A stretch of DNA of 64,000 nt from Sphingomonas sp. QA11 (lineage in GTDB: Bacteria > Pseudomonadota > Alphaproteobacteria > Sphingomonadales > Sphingomonadaceae), in the NCBI RefSeq assembly GCF_028473665.1, contig NZ_CP098774.1, forward strand, positions 744,001 to 808,000. Reading direction: 5' to 3'. How positions within the stretch are numbered: the first letter of the stretch is position 1; every line of letters starts with the position of its first letter. Of this stretch, positions 1 to 6,484 are shown one piece after another. A model generated the notes under the pieces. That model was not told the DNA's origin. It did not search any database and was given only the letters and a program-made list of their open reading frames with translations. Both the position numbers and the translations under genes were made by a program.

Positions 1-228
1 TGCGAGACCGAGTTCGCTGCCAAGTTCACGCCGGTTATGGACGGTTCCGTCGCTGAGGATCGTCAGTGGAAAGGGCGCGCGGGAGCGGGGCGGTACCGGG
101 CCCCAGAGCATCGCTGTCCCGTCCATATAGACAGGCGCGCCAAGTCGCGCGCGGCCGATCGCTTCGAGGCGGGAAGAGGTGGCAGGATCGGTCGCGGTGC
201 GGAGGAAGAAACCGAAAAGCCGTGTCAT
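1..228 (-). CDS. asparagine-synthetase-like protein, probable lasso cyclase (5' part only)
   Basis: The first 76 codons of a minus-strand gene that continues past the left edge. The start is an ATG at 228, and the protein begins MTRLFGFFLRT. Near residues 56-74 it has LTILSDGTVHNRRELGSEL, which resembles the segment of asparagine synthetase B N-terminal domains where a line such as 'ADARLDNRDELA..LG' is usual. The catalytic Cys2 needed for glutamine hydrolysis in true AsnB is absent. Lasso cyclases (LasC/McjC-type) are AsnB relatives that adenylate an Asp or Glu side chain and often lack this glutaminase activity. The lasso-type precursor on the opposite strand 194 bp away supports this role. 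The ATP-binding domain lies outside the window, so the assignment rests on the N-terminus and context. A plain asparagine synthetase of a polysaccharide locus is the alternative. Confidence 0.6.
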   Translation of the reverse strand, partial: MTRLFGFFLRTATDPATSSRLEAIGRARLGAPVYMDGTAMLWGPVPPRSRAPFPLTILSDGTVHNRRELGSELGLA

Positions 229-293
229 CGGCGGCGCCTAGCCGATCAAGTCTGCCCTGGCGAGAGGTCCCGGGCTATCGAGTATGGGGGGTG

Positions 294-306
294 ACCCATT
301 TTGGGT
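294..306. promoter_or_regulatory. operator-like palindrome 1 (ACCCATTTTGGGT)
   Basis: A perfect inverted repeat with five-base arms and a 3-base spacer. It lies between the divergent cyclase-like gene and the lasso precursor. Its centre is 32 bp from that of the second palindrome (326-338), about three helical turns, so a dimeric regulator could bind both sites on one DNA face. The binding protein is unknown. Confidence 0.45.
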
Positions 307-325
307 AAGGTGCTAGATGGCTCAT

Positions 326-338
326 GACCAAAATGGTC
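326..338. promoter_or_regulatory. operator-like palindrome 2 (GACCAAAATGGTC)
   Basis: A second perfect 13-bp inverted repeat with five-base arms and a 3-base spacer, with half-sites similar to those at 294-306. It lies 84 bp upstream of the lasso precursor start. Together the two sites look like a control region for the divergent gene pair. Confidence 0.45.
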
Positions 339-421
339 TAGGCGACGCCGTGGAGGGACGGCTGTCGTTTCGGCGCTGCGAGATCCTCCATGCTGTTTCA
401 CAAGCAAAAAAGGGAAATCTC

Positions 422-580
422 ATGGCCTCCGTCTGGACTGATGATGAAACCGCGGAGAGTGCGCAGTGCGAGTGGCATCGCCCAACTCTCACCACCTCCG
501 TGATCGAGGAGATTACGCTCGGCAAGCTTGGCTCGCAATTCGACGGCCCGGTGCAGCCGGCCGTTTTCAGTGACGAATAA
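422..580 (+). CDS. lasso peptide precursor (52 aa)
   Basis: The ATG at 422 follows a purine-rich ribosome site (AAAAGGGA near 408-415) and opens a 52-codon gene. The leader has W18-x-x-P21-x-L23, the counterpart of the YxxPxL motif read by the RiPP recognition element of B1 proteins. Thr32 is at the conserved penultimate leader position. Cutting after Leu33 gives the 19-residue core GKLGSQFDGPVQPAVFSDE, in which Gly1 and Asp8 are placed for an eight-residue macrolactam ring, leaving an 11-residue tail. No other Asp or Glu lies at core positions 7-9, so the ring assignment is unambiguous. The segment before the core (EEIT) resembles known lasso leaders. The gene diverges from the AsnB-like gene and ends before a strong hairpin. 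The B1/B2 maturation proteins are not in the window. The ATG at 422 is preferred over longer in-frame starts because of the ribosome site and the usual precursor length. Confidence 0.8.
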   Translation: MASVWTDDETAESAQCEWHRPTLTTSVIEEITLGKLGSQFDGPVQPAVFSDE

Positions 581-620
581 AAGCACCGCCGGCAGGGCAT
601 AGCGCCGACGACTGGAGCTT

Positions 621-662
621 GGCTGCTTCGCAGGGCCATCTTATGCCCATCGCGAAGCAGCC
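621..662 (+). terminator. hairpin terminator after lasso precursor
   Basis: An 11-bp perfect stem, GGCTGCTTCGC at 621-631 pairing with GCGAAGCAGCC at 652-662, with a 20-base loop that can itself pair further (GGGC with GCCC). It starts 40 bp after the precursor stop. No long T-run follows, so termination may be incomplete. Confidence 0.6.
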
Positions 663-927
663 TTCATAAGGTTCGGCGGCCGTTGCGACGAGACAGGCTG
701 CCGTGCTTCTGCCGATTGGTCATCCAGGGGCTGATCTGCCTGATCGATAGCCTTGTTGCCCTATTTATTGCCCGTTGAGACAACGCTGGACGATTCCTGT
801 ATCGGCTCCGCCAGTCCCGTGTCCGGCAATGATGTGGCTAGATGTATGAGCCCGGGCTTTAAGGGCGCAGCATCCGTGCGAGCATGGATGGATGGGCTAT
901 AGGACAAGTTCTGCGCGGGAGCGCCCG
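663..927. other. non-coding stretch with no recognised gene
   Basis: Between the hairpin after the lasso precursor and the transposase fragment I see no convincing reading frame on either strand. It may be more decayed insertion-sequence DNA. Confidence 0.4.
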
Positions 928-1101
928 TACGACAGACGCGATCTCGACTTGGTCGTCGGTGACGGCCTGCCCGGTGCGTGCGAGCCGCTCCACTTCACTG
1001 CGATTCTCCGCGCTGGCAGGCGTCGCATGGAGCGCGAGCAGGTGGTTCAGCGTATCGACCACCATGTGGATATTCGAACCCTTCTTGCGTTTCCCACCGT
1101 C
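928..1101 (-). pseudogene. IS5-type transposase fragment
   Basis: The minus-strand frame encodes GGKRKKGSNIHMVVDTLNHL followed by LLALHATPASAENRSEVERL. This matches the central DDE region of IS5-family transposases, where a line such as '[26 protein letters not shown]' is typical, including the first catalytic Asp (VDT). The similarity fades after 'DQVEIASVV', and the later DQGY and catalytic Glu regions are missing. The surrounding frame (859-1383) reads on without similarity. It is an inactive remnant. No terminal inverted repeats were found. Confidence 0.65.
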
Positions 1102-1492
1102 GCAGCAATGTTCGACGATATGTCGCGCATCGTCGCCAGCAACATTGGAATCGGACGGAAGGTCTGCGGGCCAACATAGATCTTCGCGAAGAAAGGCCAC
1201 GTGCAGATCGTCGCTATAGGGATCAGCGCCGCTGGCAAGTGATAGGCGGCGAGCAATCGAATCCATTGTGGGACAATCTCTACACGAGGTGATGGGCGAG
1301 CAGGGAGGTGTGACGTAACGCGCTGAAATATTGAAAAACTCGGCTGCACCCGGCATTCTCGCGTACGATTGCCGGTAAACCAAATTTTCGACGTGTGGCT
1401 CGGGTTTTTACTAGCGGTGAACCCGGCGAGCTGATGCATGTCACACTGCCGTCCAATCTGCGTGGTCTATAGAGAGCGGTTGTCACGACTTC

Positions 1493-2182
1493 ATGCGAGT
1501 CTTCATGCCTGGCCCGAACCGAATCAACATTTGGGGTTTGACGTGTTCCTGCGTCGCGCATGGAACGATTATGGGCGGACTCTTCTTTTCGGGTTGGAAT
1601 ACGCCGCCGCGCGTGCTTGACCAGCATGAGTCGCGCAGGCCCTTGCTTGTTGAGCTCATTCCGCTTGAGGCCGAAGGCACTTCCCGCGAGGCCGTCGCAA
1701 GTCCGGCACTCTCCAGGCGACGGCTGGCGTCGATCGGCATTGGTACCGCGCAGACGCGGCCGATGGTGGCAACGCAGCCGGTCAAGTTCGCGAATGTCGC
1801 GGCCAGCAGCAGGACGGCGTCATCCTCACCCGACGGCGGCGGTGGTGCGCCAGCAGCAGCATCCGCCGCCGAGCTCAATGAATATCAGCGCCGACTCTAT
1901 GACATCGTCGCGCGCAACAGCCGTTATCCCGGCGAGGCAAAGCGCTTGCGGCTCTCCGGTATCACCTATCTGGCGTTCCGGCTCGACCGCCTGGGCAACG
2001 TGCTCGACAGCTGGGTGCAGGAAAGCTCGGGGTCCGAATTGTTGGACGATGCTGCTCTCGACGCCTTGAAGCGGTCGCAGCCGCTGCCGCCAATCCCGCC
2101 TGGCTTGCCGTCGCGTATGGACTTCGTGATCGAGATAGATTCGTCGCTCCTGCACCAACTCGCCCTATCGACCGGCGGCTAG
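1493..2182 (+). CDS. TonB-domain protein (energy transducer-like)
   Basis: A 229-residue protein with one hydrophobic segment near residues 14-33, a low-complexity middle (GGGG, Ala/Ser-rich, residues about 100-125) and a C-terminal TonB fold from about residue 130. The C-terminal part runs YPGEAKRLRLSG, then the strand with DRLGNV, then LDDAALDALKRSQPLPPIP, the usual TonB_C signature. TonB proteins carry ExbB/ExbD-derived energy to outer-membrane receptors. It is followed 50 bp later by the sigma factor gene, which suggests a role in surface signalling. It lacks the Pro-Lys/Pro-Glu linker of classical TonB, unlike the second TonB at 11.5 kb. The start could also be the ATG at 1508; no clear ribosome site decides it. 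Confidence 0.75.
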   Translation: MRVFMPGPNRINIWGLTCSCVAHGTIMGGLFFSGWNTPPRVLDQHESRRPLLVELIPLEAEGTSREAVASPALSRRRLASIGIGTAQTRPMVATQPVKFANVAASSRTASSSPDGGGGAPAAASAAELNEYQRRLYDIVARNSRYPGEAKRLRLSGITYLAFRLDRLGNVLDSWVQESSGSELLDDAALDALKRSQPLPPIPPGLPSRMDFVIEIDSSLLHQLALSTGG

Positions 2183-2231
2183 CGCGCGTGAGCCCGGCTC
2201 AAGCGACGGTTTCGCGGCGAGCGCCGGGCCG

Positions 2232-2783
2232 ATGAATACGTCCGCTCGGGATATCCTCGTCGCGCTGCTGGTTTCCGCATATCCGGACCTGAAGCGTCGC
2301 CTAGCCGGCAGGCTCGGCTCGACCGAACTCGCTAACGACGCGCTCCACGACACCTATGTCCGGCTACATCGCGCCGAGATCGAGGGCGAGGTACATAATC
2401 CGCGTTCCTACCTGATGGCGATGGCCCTTAACATTGCGAGCAATTCGGCACGGAGCGAGGCCAGGCATTTGTCCGCGTTCGAGGTCGAAACGCTGATCGA
2501 TATTCCCGACGAATCACCTGATCCCGTGCGCGCGGCGGAAGCGCGATCGGAGCTCGCGGCTGTCGAAGCAGCGCTCCTGAGTCTGCCCGAGCGAAGGCGG
2601 ACGATCTTCCGGCGCTTCTGGGCACAAGGTGCGACATACAAGGAGTTGTCTTTGGAAAATAACGTCTCCGAGCGGACAATTCGACACGAGCTGCTACTCG
2701 CAAATCGCCATGTTCATCAGGCGACGGAAGATTTATGTGCAGCCGAGTTGCAAAATCGGCTTTCTCAAGTGTCATCTAAATAA
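2232..2783 (+). CDS. ECF RNA polymerase sigma factor, FecI-like
   Basis: A 183-residue group 4 sigma factor. Region 2 lies at about residues 10-75 (AYPDLKRRLAGRLGSTELANDALHD would be regions 2.1-2.2, with the DxxHDTYVRLHR segment), and region 4 at about 110-165 (LPERRRTIFRRFWAQGATYK, then the helix-turn-helix with NNVSERTIRHEL). The Asp-rich linker between them is typical of ECF factors. FecI-type factors are held by a FecR partner and activate when a TonB-dependent transducer is occupied. The fecR gene follows directly, but no transducer is in the window. The 3' end of this gene also carries a weaker copy of the AGTGTC-centred element found before the luxR genes. Confidence 0.85.
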   Translation: MNTSARDILVALLVSAYPDLKRRLAGRLGSTELANDALHDTYVRLHRAEIEGEVHNPRSYLMAMALNIASNSARSEARHLSAFEVETLIDIPDESPDPVRAAEARSELAAVEAALLSLPERRRTIFRRFWAQGATYKELSLENNVSERTIRHELLLANRHVHQATEDLCAAELQNRLSQVSSK

Positions 2784-2795
2784 GAGGGCGTGAGC

Positions 2796-2849
2796 ATGAT
2801 CCTGTGCGCGGCGCTCCTTTCAGAGCATGTGGCTGGCTTTCGGGGATGA
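2796..2849 (+). CDS. 17-codon leader ORF coupled to fecR
   Basis: An ATG at 2796 sits 7 bases after a good ribosome site (AAGAGGG, 2782-2788) and encodes MILCAALLSEHVAGFRG. Its TGA (2847-2849) overlaps the ATG at 2846 that opens the fecR frame. This geometry suggests translational coupling: the leader has the ribosome site, and fecR has none of its own. The peptide itself may have no function. The call rests on position alone. Confidence 0.4.
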   Translation: MILCAALLSEHVAGFRG

Positions 2850-3886
2850 CGGAAGGGACGCGATGGACCGATGCCGAGCTGGCGCGCCTCCGACTGGAGG
2901 GGCTCGACCACTTGACGCATCTGCGGTCCGGCACCGCGACTGAGCACGACGCCGTCGAATTCGTCGCCTGGCGTATGCGCAGCCGCGCGCATGAGGAAGC
3001 ATTTCGTTCCGCAGTTCGGCTGAGCCGACGGGTGCGGGAGGCCGATGCCGCCAATGCTGCCCGCATGCTGTCGAGGATCCGGATCGCGAGCAACGATACC
3101 GACAATGTCGAAAGCGTGTCCGAGGCAACCGTCGTTTCGCTGAACAGTGCGGCGCACGCACGGCTCTCCCGCAGGGGCCTGATCGGGGGCGCCCTTGCCG
3201 CGTCTTTTGCCGGGGGCGTGCTCTTGCTTGGTCGGTCGATGGATCTGGTTCCTTCGGCCTCGGAGCTTCGAGCTGACTATCGCACCGGCACGGGCGAACG
3301 TCGGCTCGTGCAGCTTGCGGACGGGGCGAATGTCGAACTGAATACGCGCACCAGCATCGGCCTGCGTCCAGATATGACAATTCCCGCGATCGAACTCATC
3401 AGCGGCGAGGCGATCGTGACGAATGGCCGGTCAGGCAAGGCGGCGCTCGTCGCCGGGCAAGGAACCAGCATCGGCAGCGACGGTCATTTCAACGCGCGTC
3501 GCGATGGCGACGATGTCTGTATCACCTGTCTTGAAGGTCAGGTCGAAGTGGATTGGTCCGGGGAGAAGCGGTTGCTCAACACCCGAAATCAGGTCCGTTA
3601 CAACGACACGGGCATCGGCGCGATCTTGAGCAATGTCGATACCACGGTTGTATCCGCCTGGAAGGTCGGAACACTCATTTTCCGGGATATGCCGATGCCA
3701 GCCGTGATCAACGAGATCAATCGTTACCGTCCGGGAAGGGTGTTTTTGGCAAATAAACAGCTCGCCGCACGCTCTTTGACTGGCACCTATTACATGAATC
3801 GTCTGGATGAGTTCTTTAGTCAGGCTGAGCTGGCTCTGGGGGCAAAAATCACGAGGTTGCCGGGCAATGTCGTCATCCTGAGTTGA
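2846..3886 (+). CDS. FecR-family anti-sigma / sigma regulator
   Basis: A 346-residue inner-membrane regulator of the adjacent sigma factor. The N-terminal cytoplasmic part (about 1-85) has the FecR/DUF4880 pattern with a conserved Trp in EFVAWRMRSRAHEEAFRSA. A single membrane span follows at about residues 112-132 (GLIGGALAASFAGGVLLLG). Next comes the FecR domain with VQLADGANVELNTRTSI and ELISGEAIV, and a C-terminal STN-like domain (GTLIFRDMPMPAVINEINRY). FecR proteins pass a signal from an outer-membrane receptor to the sigma factor. A GTG at 2804 is an alternative start, but the ATG at 2846 overlaps the stop of a short upstream ORF with a strong ribosome site, which fits coupled translation. 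Confidence 0.85.
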   Translation: MTEGTRWTDAELARLRLEGLDHLTHLRSGTATEHDAVEFVAWRMRSRAHEEAFRSAVRLSRRVREADAANAARMLSRIRIASNDTDNVESVSEATVVSLNSAAHARLSRRGLIGGALAASFAGGVLLLGRSMDLVPSASELRADYRTGTGERRLVQLADGANVELNTRTSIGLRPDMTIPAIELISGEAIVTNGRSGKAALVAGQGTSIGSDGHFNARRDGDDVCITCLEGQVEVDWSGEKRLLNTRNQVRYNDTGIGAILSNVDTTVVSAWKVGTLIFRDMPMPAVINEINRYRPGRVFLANKQLAARSLTGTYYMNRLDEFFSQAELALGAKITRLPGNVVILS

Positions 3887-3940
3887 TTGTTGCAGTATTA
3901 CAATTTTGTGAATAACCTGTCTAAAAAATGTAACAAAGAT

Positions 3941-4004
3941 TTATCTGCCAACTTATCCCTCTCGAAGTGTCCTTAGAAATAGGAGCCGCTCGGGGGTGAA
4001 GATT
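3941..4004 (+). promoter_or_regulatory. conserved upstream element, copy A (before luxR 1)
   Basis: The 64 bases before the ATG at 4005 align without gaps to the 64 bases before the ATG of the second luxR gene (6421-6484), with 38 identical positions by hand count. The conserved blocks are TGCCA, CTCGA-GTGTCCTT, an AGG block and a GGGG block 8 bases before the ATG that may serve as ribosome site. It may be a promoter or operator or a translated-leader control element. Confidence 0.55.
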
Positions 4005-4811
4005 ATGGTCGGTGCGCAAGCGCTCAAACTCGCAGGTGAAAACGGGCCGTCCCGAGAGATCGGGACCTATCCGGCGGTGCGGCGCGAGATCGAGCTCGAG
4101 ATTCGATCCAGCCTGCCGACCGTGAGCAGCTGCCAGAGCGCCGCTGATCTCCGGGCATGGCTGTTGAAATTCGCCCGTGGGCTCGGATTCTACGGAGCCC
4201 GTTATGTCCATATCGGCAGGCGCTGGTGGACCCACGATCGCGCCGATACACCGGTCCGTTTCCTGACGACATCCGATCGCAAGGAAGATCAGGAGGAAGA
4301 CTGGTTGGCGCGTGATCCGAACGTCGAACGTGTTCGCACCGCCTTTGCCCCGTTCGCCTGGTCCACGCGTGCGCGCGAGAACCCGACTGAGCTTCAGCGC
4401 ATGTGGCTTGAGCGCGAGCGCGCCTGTGGCGTGGCTGCAGGTGTCGCGGTGCCGGTGCAGGACAGCGCGGACGGGCCCGCCTATCTCAGCTTGTTTGGCT
4501 ATGATGAAAGCGCCGTGCAGTGCCTCATCGCGGAGCACGCGCCCGAACTTGCCTTCCTGGCGGCGCAATTTCATGCTTTGGCGAAGCAACTGGTCAAGGT
4601 CGAAAGCTGGGCGCCAGAGCTCTCCGTTCGTGAGATCGAATGCCTTCGTCTGGCAGCCCATGGCTGGACCATCCGTGAGAGCGGGGATATCCTTGGCGTG
4701 TCGAAGCGAACGGTTGAATATCATCTCCAGAAGGCGATGATCACCCTCGGTGCGGAGACGAAGATCCGCGCCGTGGTGATCGCCTTCGGAAGTGGTCTCG
4801 CTCAGGTCTGA
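4005..4811 (+). CDS. LuxR-family regulator with autoinducer-type domain (copy 1)
   Basis: A 268-residue transcription factor. Residues about 45-185 resemble the autoinducer-binding domain of LuxR proteins (FYGARYVHIG, then the DP-containing stretch WLARDPNVERV, then AGVAVPVQDSADGPAYLSLFG). The C-terminus is a GerE helix-turn-helix (LSVREIECLRLAAHGWTIRE followed by ILGVSKRTVEYHLQKAM). No luxI synthase is in the window, so it is a solo regulator or senses something else. It is paralogous to the gene at 6485. A GTG at 3996 in frame is an alternative start. The ATG at 4005 is preferred because it lines up with the start of the paralogue in the shared upstream element. Confidence 0.85.
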   Translation: MVGAQALKLAGENGPSREIGTYPAVRREIELEIRSSLPTVSSCQSAADLRAWLLKFARGLGFYGARYVHIGRRWWTHDRADTPVRFLTTSDRKEDQEEDWLARDPNVERVRTAFAPFAWSTRARENPTELQRMWLERERACGVAAGVAVPVQDSADGPAYLSLFGYDESAVQCLIAEHAPELAFLAAQFHALAKQLVKVESWAPELSVREIECLRLAAHGWTIRESGDILGVSKRTVEYHLQKAMITLGAETKIRAVVIAFGSGLAQV

Positions 4812-4837
4812 CCGGTGACGTTTAGCGTCGTTCCATT

Positions 4838-5239
4838 GTGAGAGAGATTCTCCAGGCCGCGCTGATCAAAGGCAGCCTTCTTGTCGGCGCTGTGGAGACC
4901 TGGCTTCGCGGCGTGGAATCTTTCTGTCGACGACCCGCGCGGTCGTCTCGTGGCGAACTCGTCCGACTTCGCCTGGAGGGGCTGACCTTTCTAAATCGCC
5001 TCCTATCGGGCGAGGCAACGCAGCGTGACGCGACCGAGCTCAGCCGATGGAGGGGCCGCAGCCCGACGCATGAAGCTGCCTTCAGGTCGGCGGTACGACT
5101 GCGACGCCTGATCAGGCAATCCCTGTCCGGGGCGCTCCGAGAAGGAGCTTTGAATCGGAAGGGCGGTGTCGAAGGCGGTCGTTCGGCGATGGTTCGGAGT
5201 CGGGAAGAGTTCGATCAGCAAGACGGCCCGGCCGATTAG
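4838..5239 (+). CDS. FecR N-terminal-domain-only protein
   Basis: A 133-residue protein opening with GTG. Residues about 40-95 (GELVRLRLEGLTFLNRLLSG, then TELSRWRGRSPTHEAAFRSA) closely match the cytoplasmic N-terminal domain of the FecR protein at 2846 (ELARLRLEGLDHL, then EFVAWRMRSRAHEEAFRSA). There is no membrane span and no FecR or STN domain after it. It is either a decayed FecR copy or a small cytoplasmic anti-sigma-like protein that could compete for the sigma factor. It follows luxR copy 1 by 26 bp and may share its transcript. Confidence 0.6.
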   Translation: MREILQAALIKGSLLVGAVETWLRGVESFCRRPARSSRGELVRLRLEGLTFLNRLLSGEATQRDATELSRWRGRSPTHEAAFRSAVRLRRLIRQSLSGALREGALNRKGGVEGGRSAMVRSREEFDQQDGPAD

Positions 5240-5349
5240 TCGAAACCATAGTCAGGATCGGAAGATCGCGATTTCCCGATTGCAGTCGCCATATCGCGGG
5301 CCGGCCAGCAGGTCGGATCGAACGATTGTCTATTGCTGCGGGGCCGACA

Positions 5350-6045
5350 TCAACGCCTGACTCCTTTTAGCGCTATCCTGAGGGGCTGATCGAGCCGGTC
5401 GGGAGGTGGAGATACGATTGCGCTTCGCAGTGTGTCGATCACGGTAAGATCGACCCTGCGATTGCCGCTTCCCCGGTCGAGCCGTACGTCGCTGAGCTTG
5501 CCGTCGTCGTTCACCCGAAGCTCGACAAGAATACCAAATACTAGTCGACCGGTGCGGCGGTCGCCTCGCAGATAAGTCTGCAGTTCGGTTTCGAGCTGAT
5601 TATAATAGGCCAGGCGCTCGGCCGGCGATAGCATTGCGGTCCCGATGCGCTCGCGAACGACGACGCGCCCCAGCGGGATGAGTGGGCCCTCAGAAGAGGT
5701 TGCGGAGGACGTCGTGATGATCGCGGCATTGGCTCGGCTATAGCGGACGATCAGGCCGGTTTCGGTCAGCAGCCGCCGCAAGGCTTCGCGCGGGGCATAG
5801 CGGCCACGCACTGGGGCGGAGCGCCTGCTTTGTGTCAGGCTGCTGTCATAGAGAAGCTGGACTCCCGAAGCCTGGAAATACTGGGCGAGCGCGCTGTCGA
5901 GCGGCTGGGCCGGGATGTCGAACGCGATCTTCTGATCCGCTGCCGTTTGTTGCGAGAGTGCGGCGTTGCTGATCGGCACGACCATGCTCGCGACAGGCGC
6001 GATCAGCGACACCAGGAATGATCGGGTCGAACGGAAAACGAACAT
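5350..6045 (-). CDS. secreted STN-domain protein with TonB-like C-terminal region
   Basis: A 231-residue protein with a signal peptide at the chosen ATG (MFVFRSTRSFLVSLIAPVAS). Residues about 35-105 form an STN domain (FDIPAQPLDSALAQYFQASG, VRGRYAPREALRRLL), as found at the N-terminus of secretins and TonB-dependent transducers. The C-terminal part (ILVELRVNDDGKLSDVRLDR) resembles a TonB/TolA-type C-terminal fold. The frame is open further upstream to 6210, but the signal peptide decides the start. In transducers the STN domain touches FecR, so a free STN protein beside a FecI/FecR pair without a receptor may be the missing link. That link is an inference. The gene runs opposite to its neighbours. 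Confidence 0.75.
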   Translation of the reverse strand: MFVFRSTRSFLVSLIAPVASMVVPISNAALSQQTAADQKIAFDIPAQPLDSALAQYFQASGVQLLYDSSLTQSRRSAPVRGRYAPREALRRLLTETGLIVRYSRANAAIITTSSATSSEGPLIPLGRVVVRERIGTAMLSPAERLAYYNQLETELQTYLRGDRRTGRLVFGILVELRVNDDGKLSDVRLDRGSGNRRVDLTVIDTLRSAIVSPPPDRLDQPLRIALKGVRR

Positions 6046-6384
6046 CTCTTGAGACGATAGGCTGAGGCGACCTGCTTTACGAGCGGCGAGAGATAGTCGT
6101 GCGCCATTTCGCCAGGTTTCTTTCCCATGTCGTTCGCCGGCTGGTTCAGGAAATCGCCCGAGACCGGATCGATAAGAATTTTTGCGCTGCAGCATCAACC
6201 CGGCCACCATCGGCGCCGATCATCTGATAATCCACAATGATGGAGAAGTTTAACGTGTTTCGATCCGGTTATTTAGATTTTGATAAAATAATCTTACTGT
6301 AGGAAATGGGGCGTTTTGTCGAAGAAAAAGGTAAAATGACGTAATACTTTCGGGAGAAATCTTATGAATCCGATAGTGTGAATA

Positions 6385-6419
6385 ATTTATGACACTTAGG
6401 CGTCATGAGTGTCATAAAT
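6385..6419. promoter_or_regulatory. 12-bp-arm inverted repeat upstream of luxR 2
   Basis: ATTTATGACACT at 6385-6396 and its exact reverse complement AGTGTCATAAAT at 6408-6419 flank 11 bases. The dyad ends one base before the conserved element copy B. It is a candidate operator for a dimeric regulator, possibly LuxR itself, or could form a hairpin in the transcript. No T-run follows, so a terminator is less likely. Confidence 0.5.
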
Positions 6420-6420
6420 C

Positions 6421-6484
6421 TTCTTTGCCAGATTCGCCCCCTCGACGTGTCCTTCTTAACAGGGAACGAATTGGGGCAGATTGA
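6421..6484 (+). promoter_or_regulatory. conserved upstream element, copy B (before luxR 2)
   Basis: This is the counterpart of the element at 3941-4004, at the same distance from the ATG. It shares TTTGCCA, CCCTCGACGTGTCCTT, an AGGGAAC block and GGGG 8 bases before the start. Confidence 0.55.

Larger units (their letters stand above)
6046..6484. other. divergent intergenic control region
   Basis: An AT-rich stretch (clearest at 6235-6420) separating the minus-strand STN gene from luxR copy 2. It contains a 12-bp-arm inverted repeat and the conserved element described separately. I see no gene in it. Confidence 0.6.
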
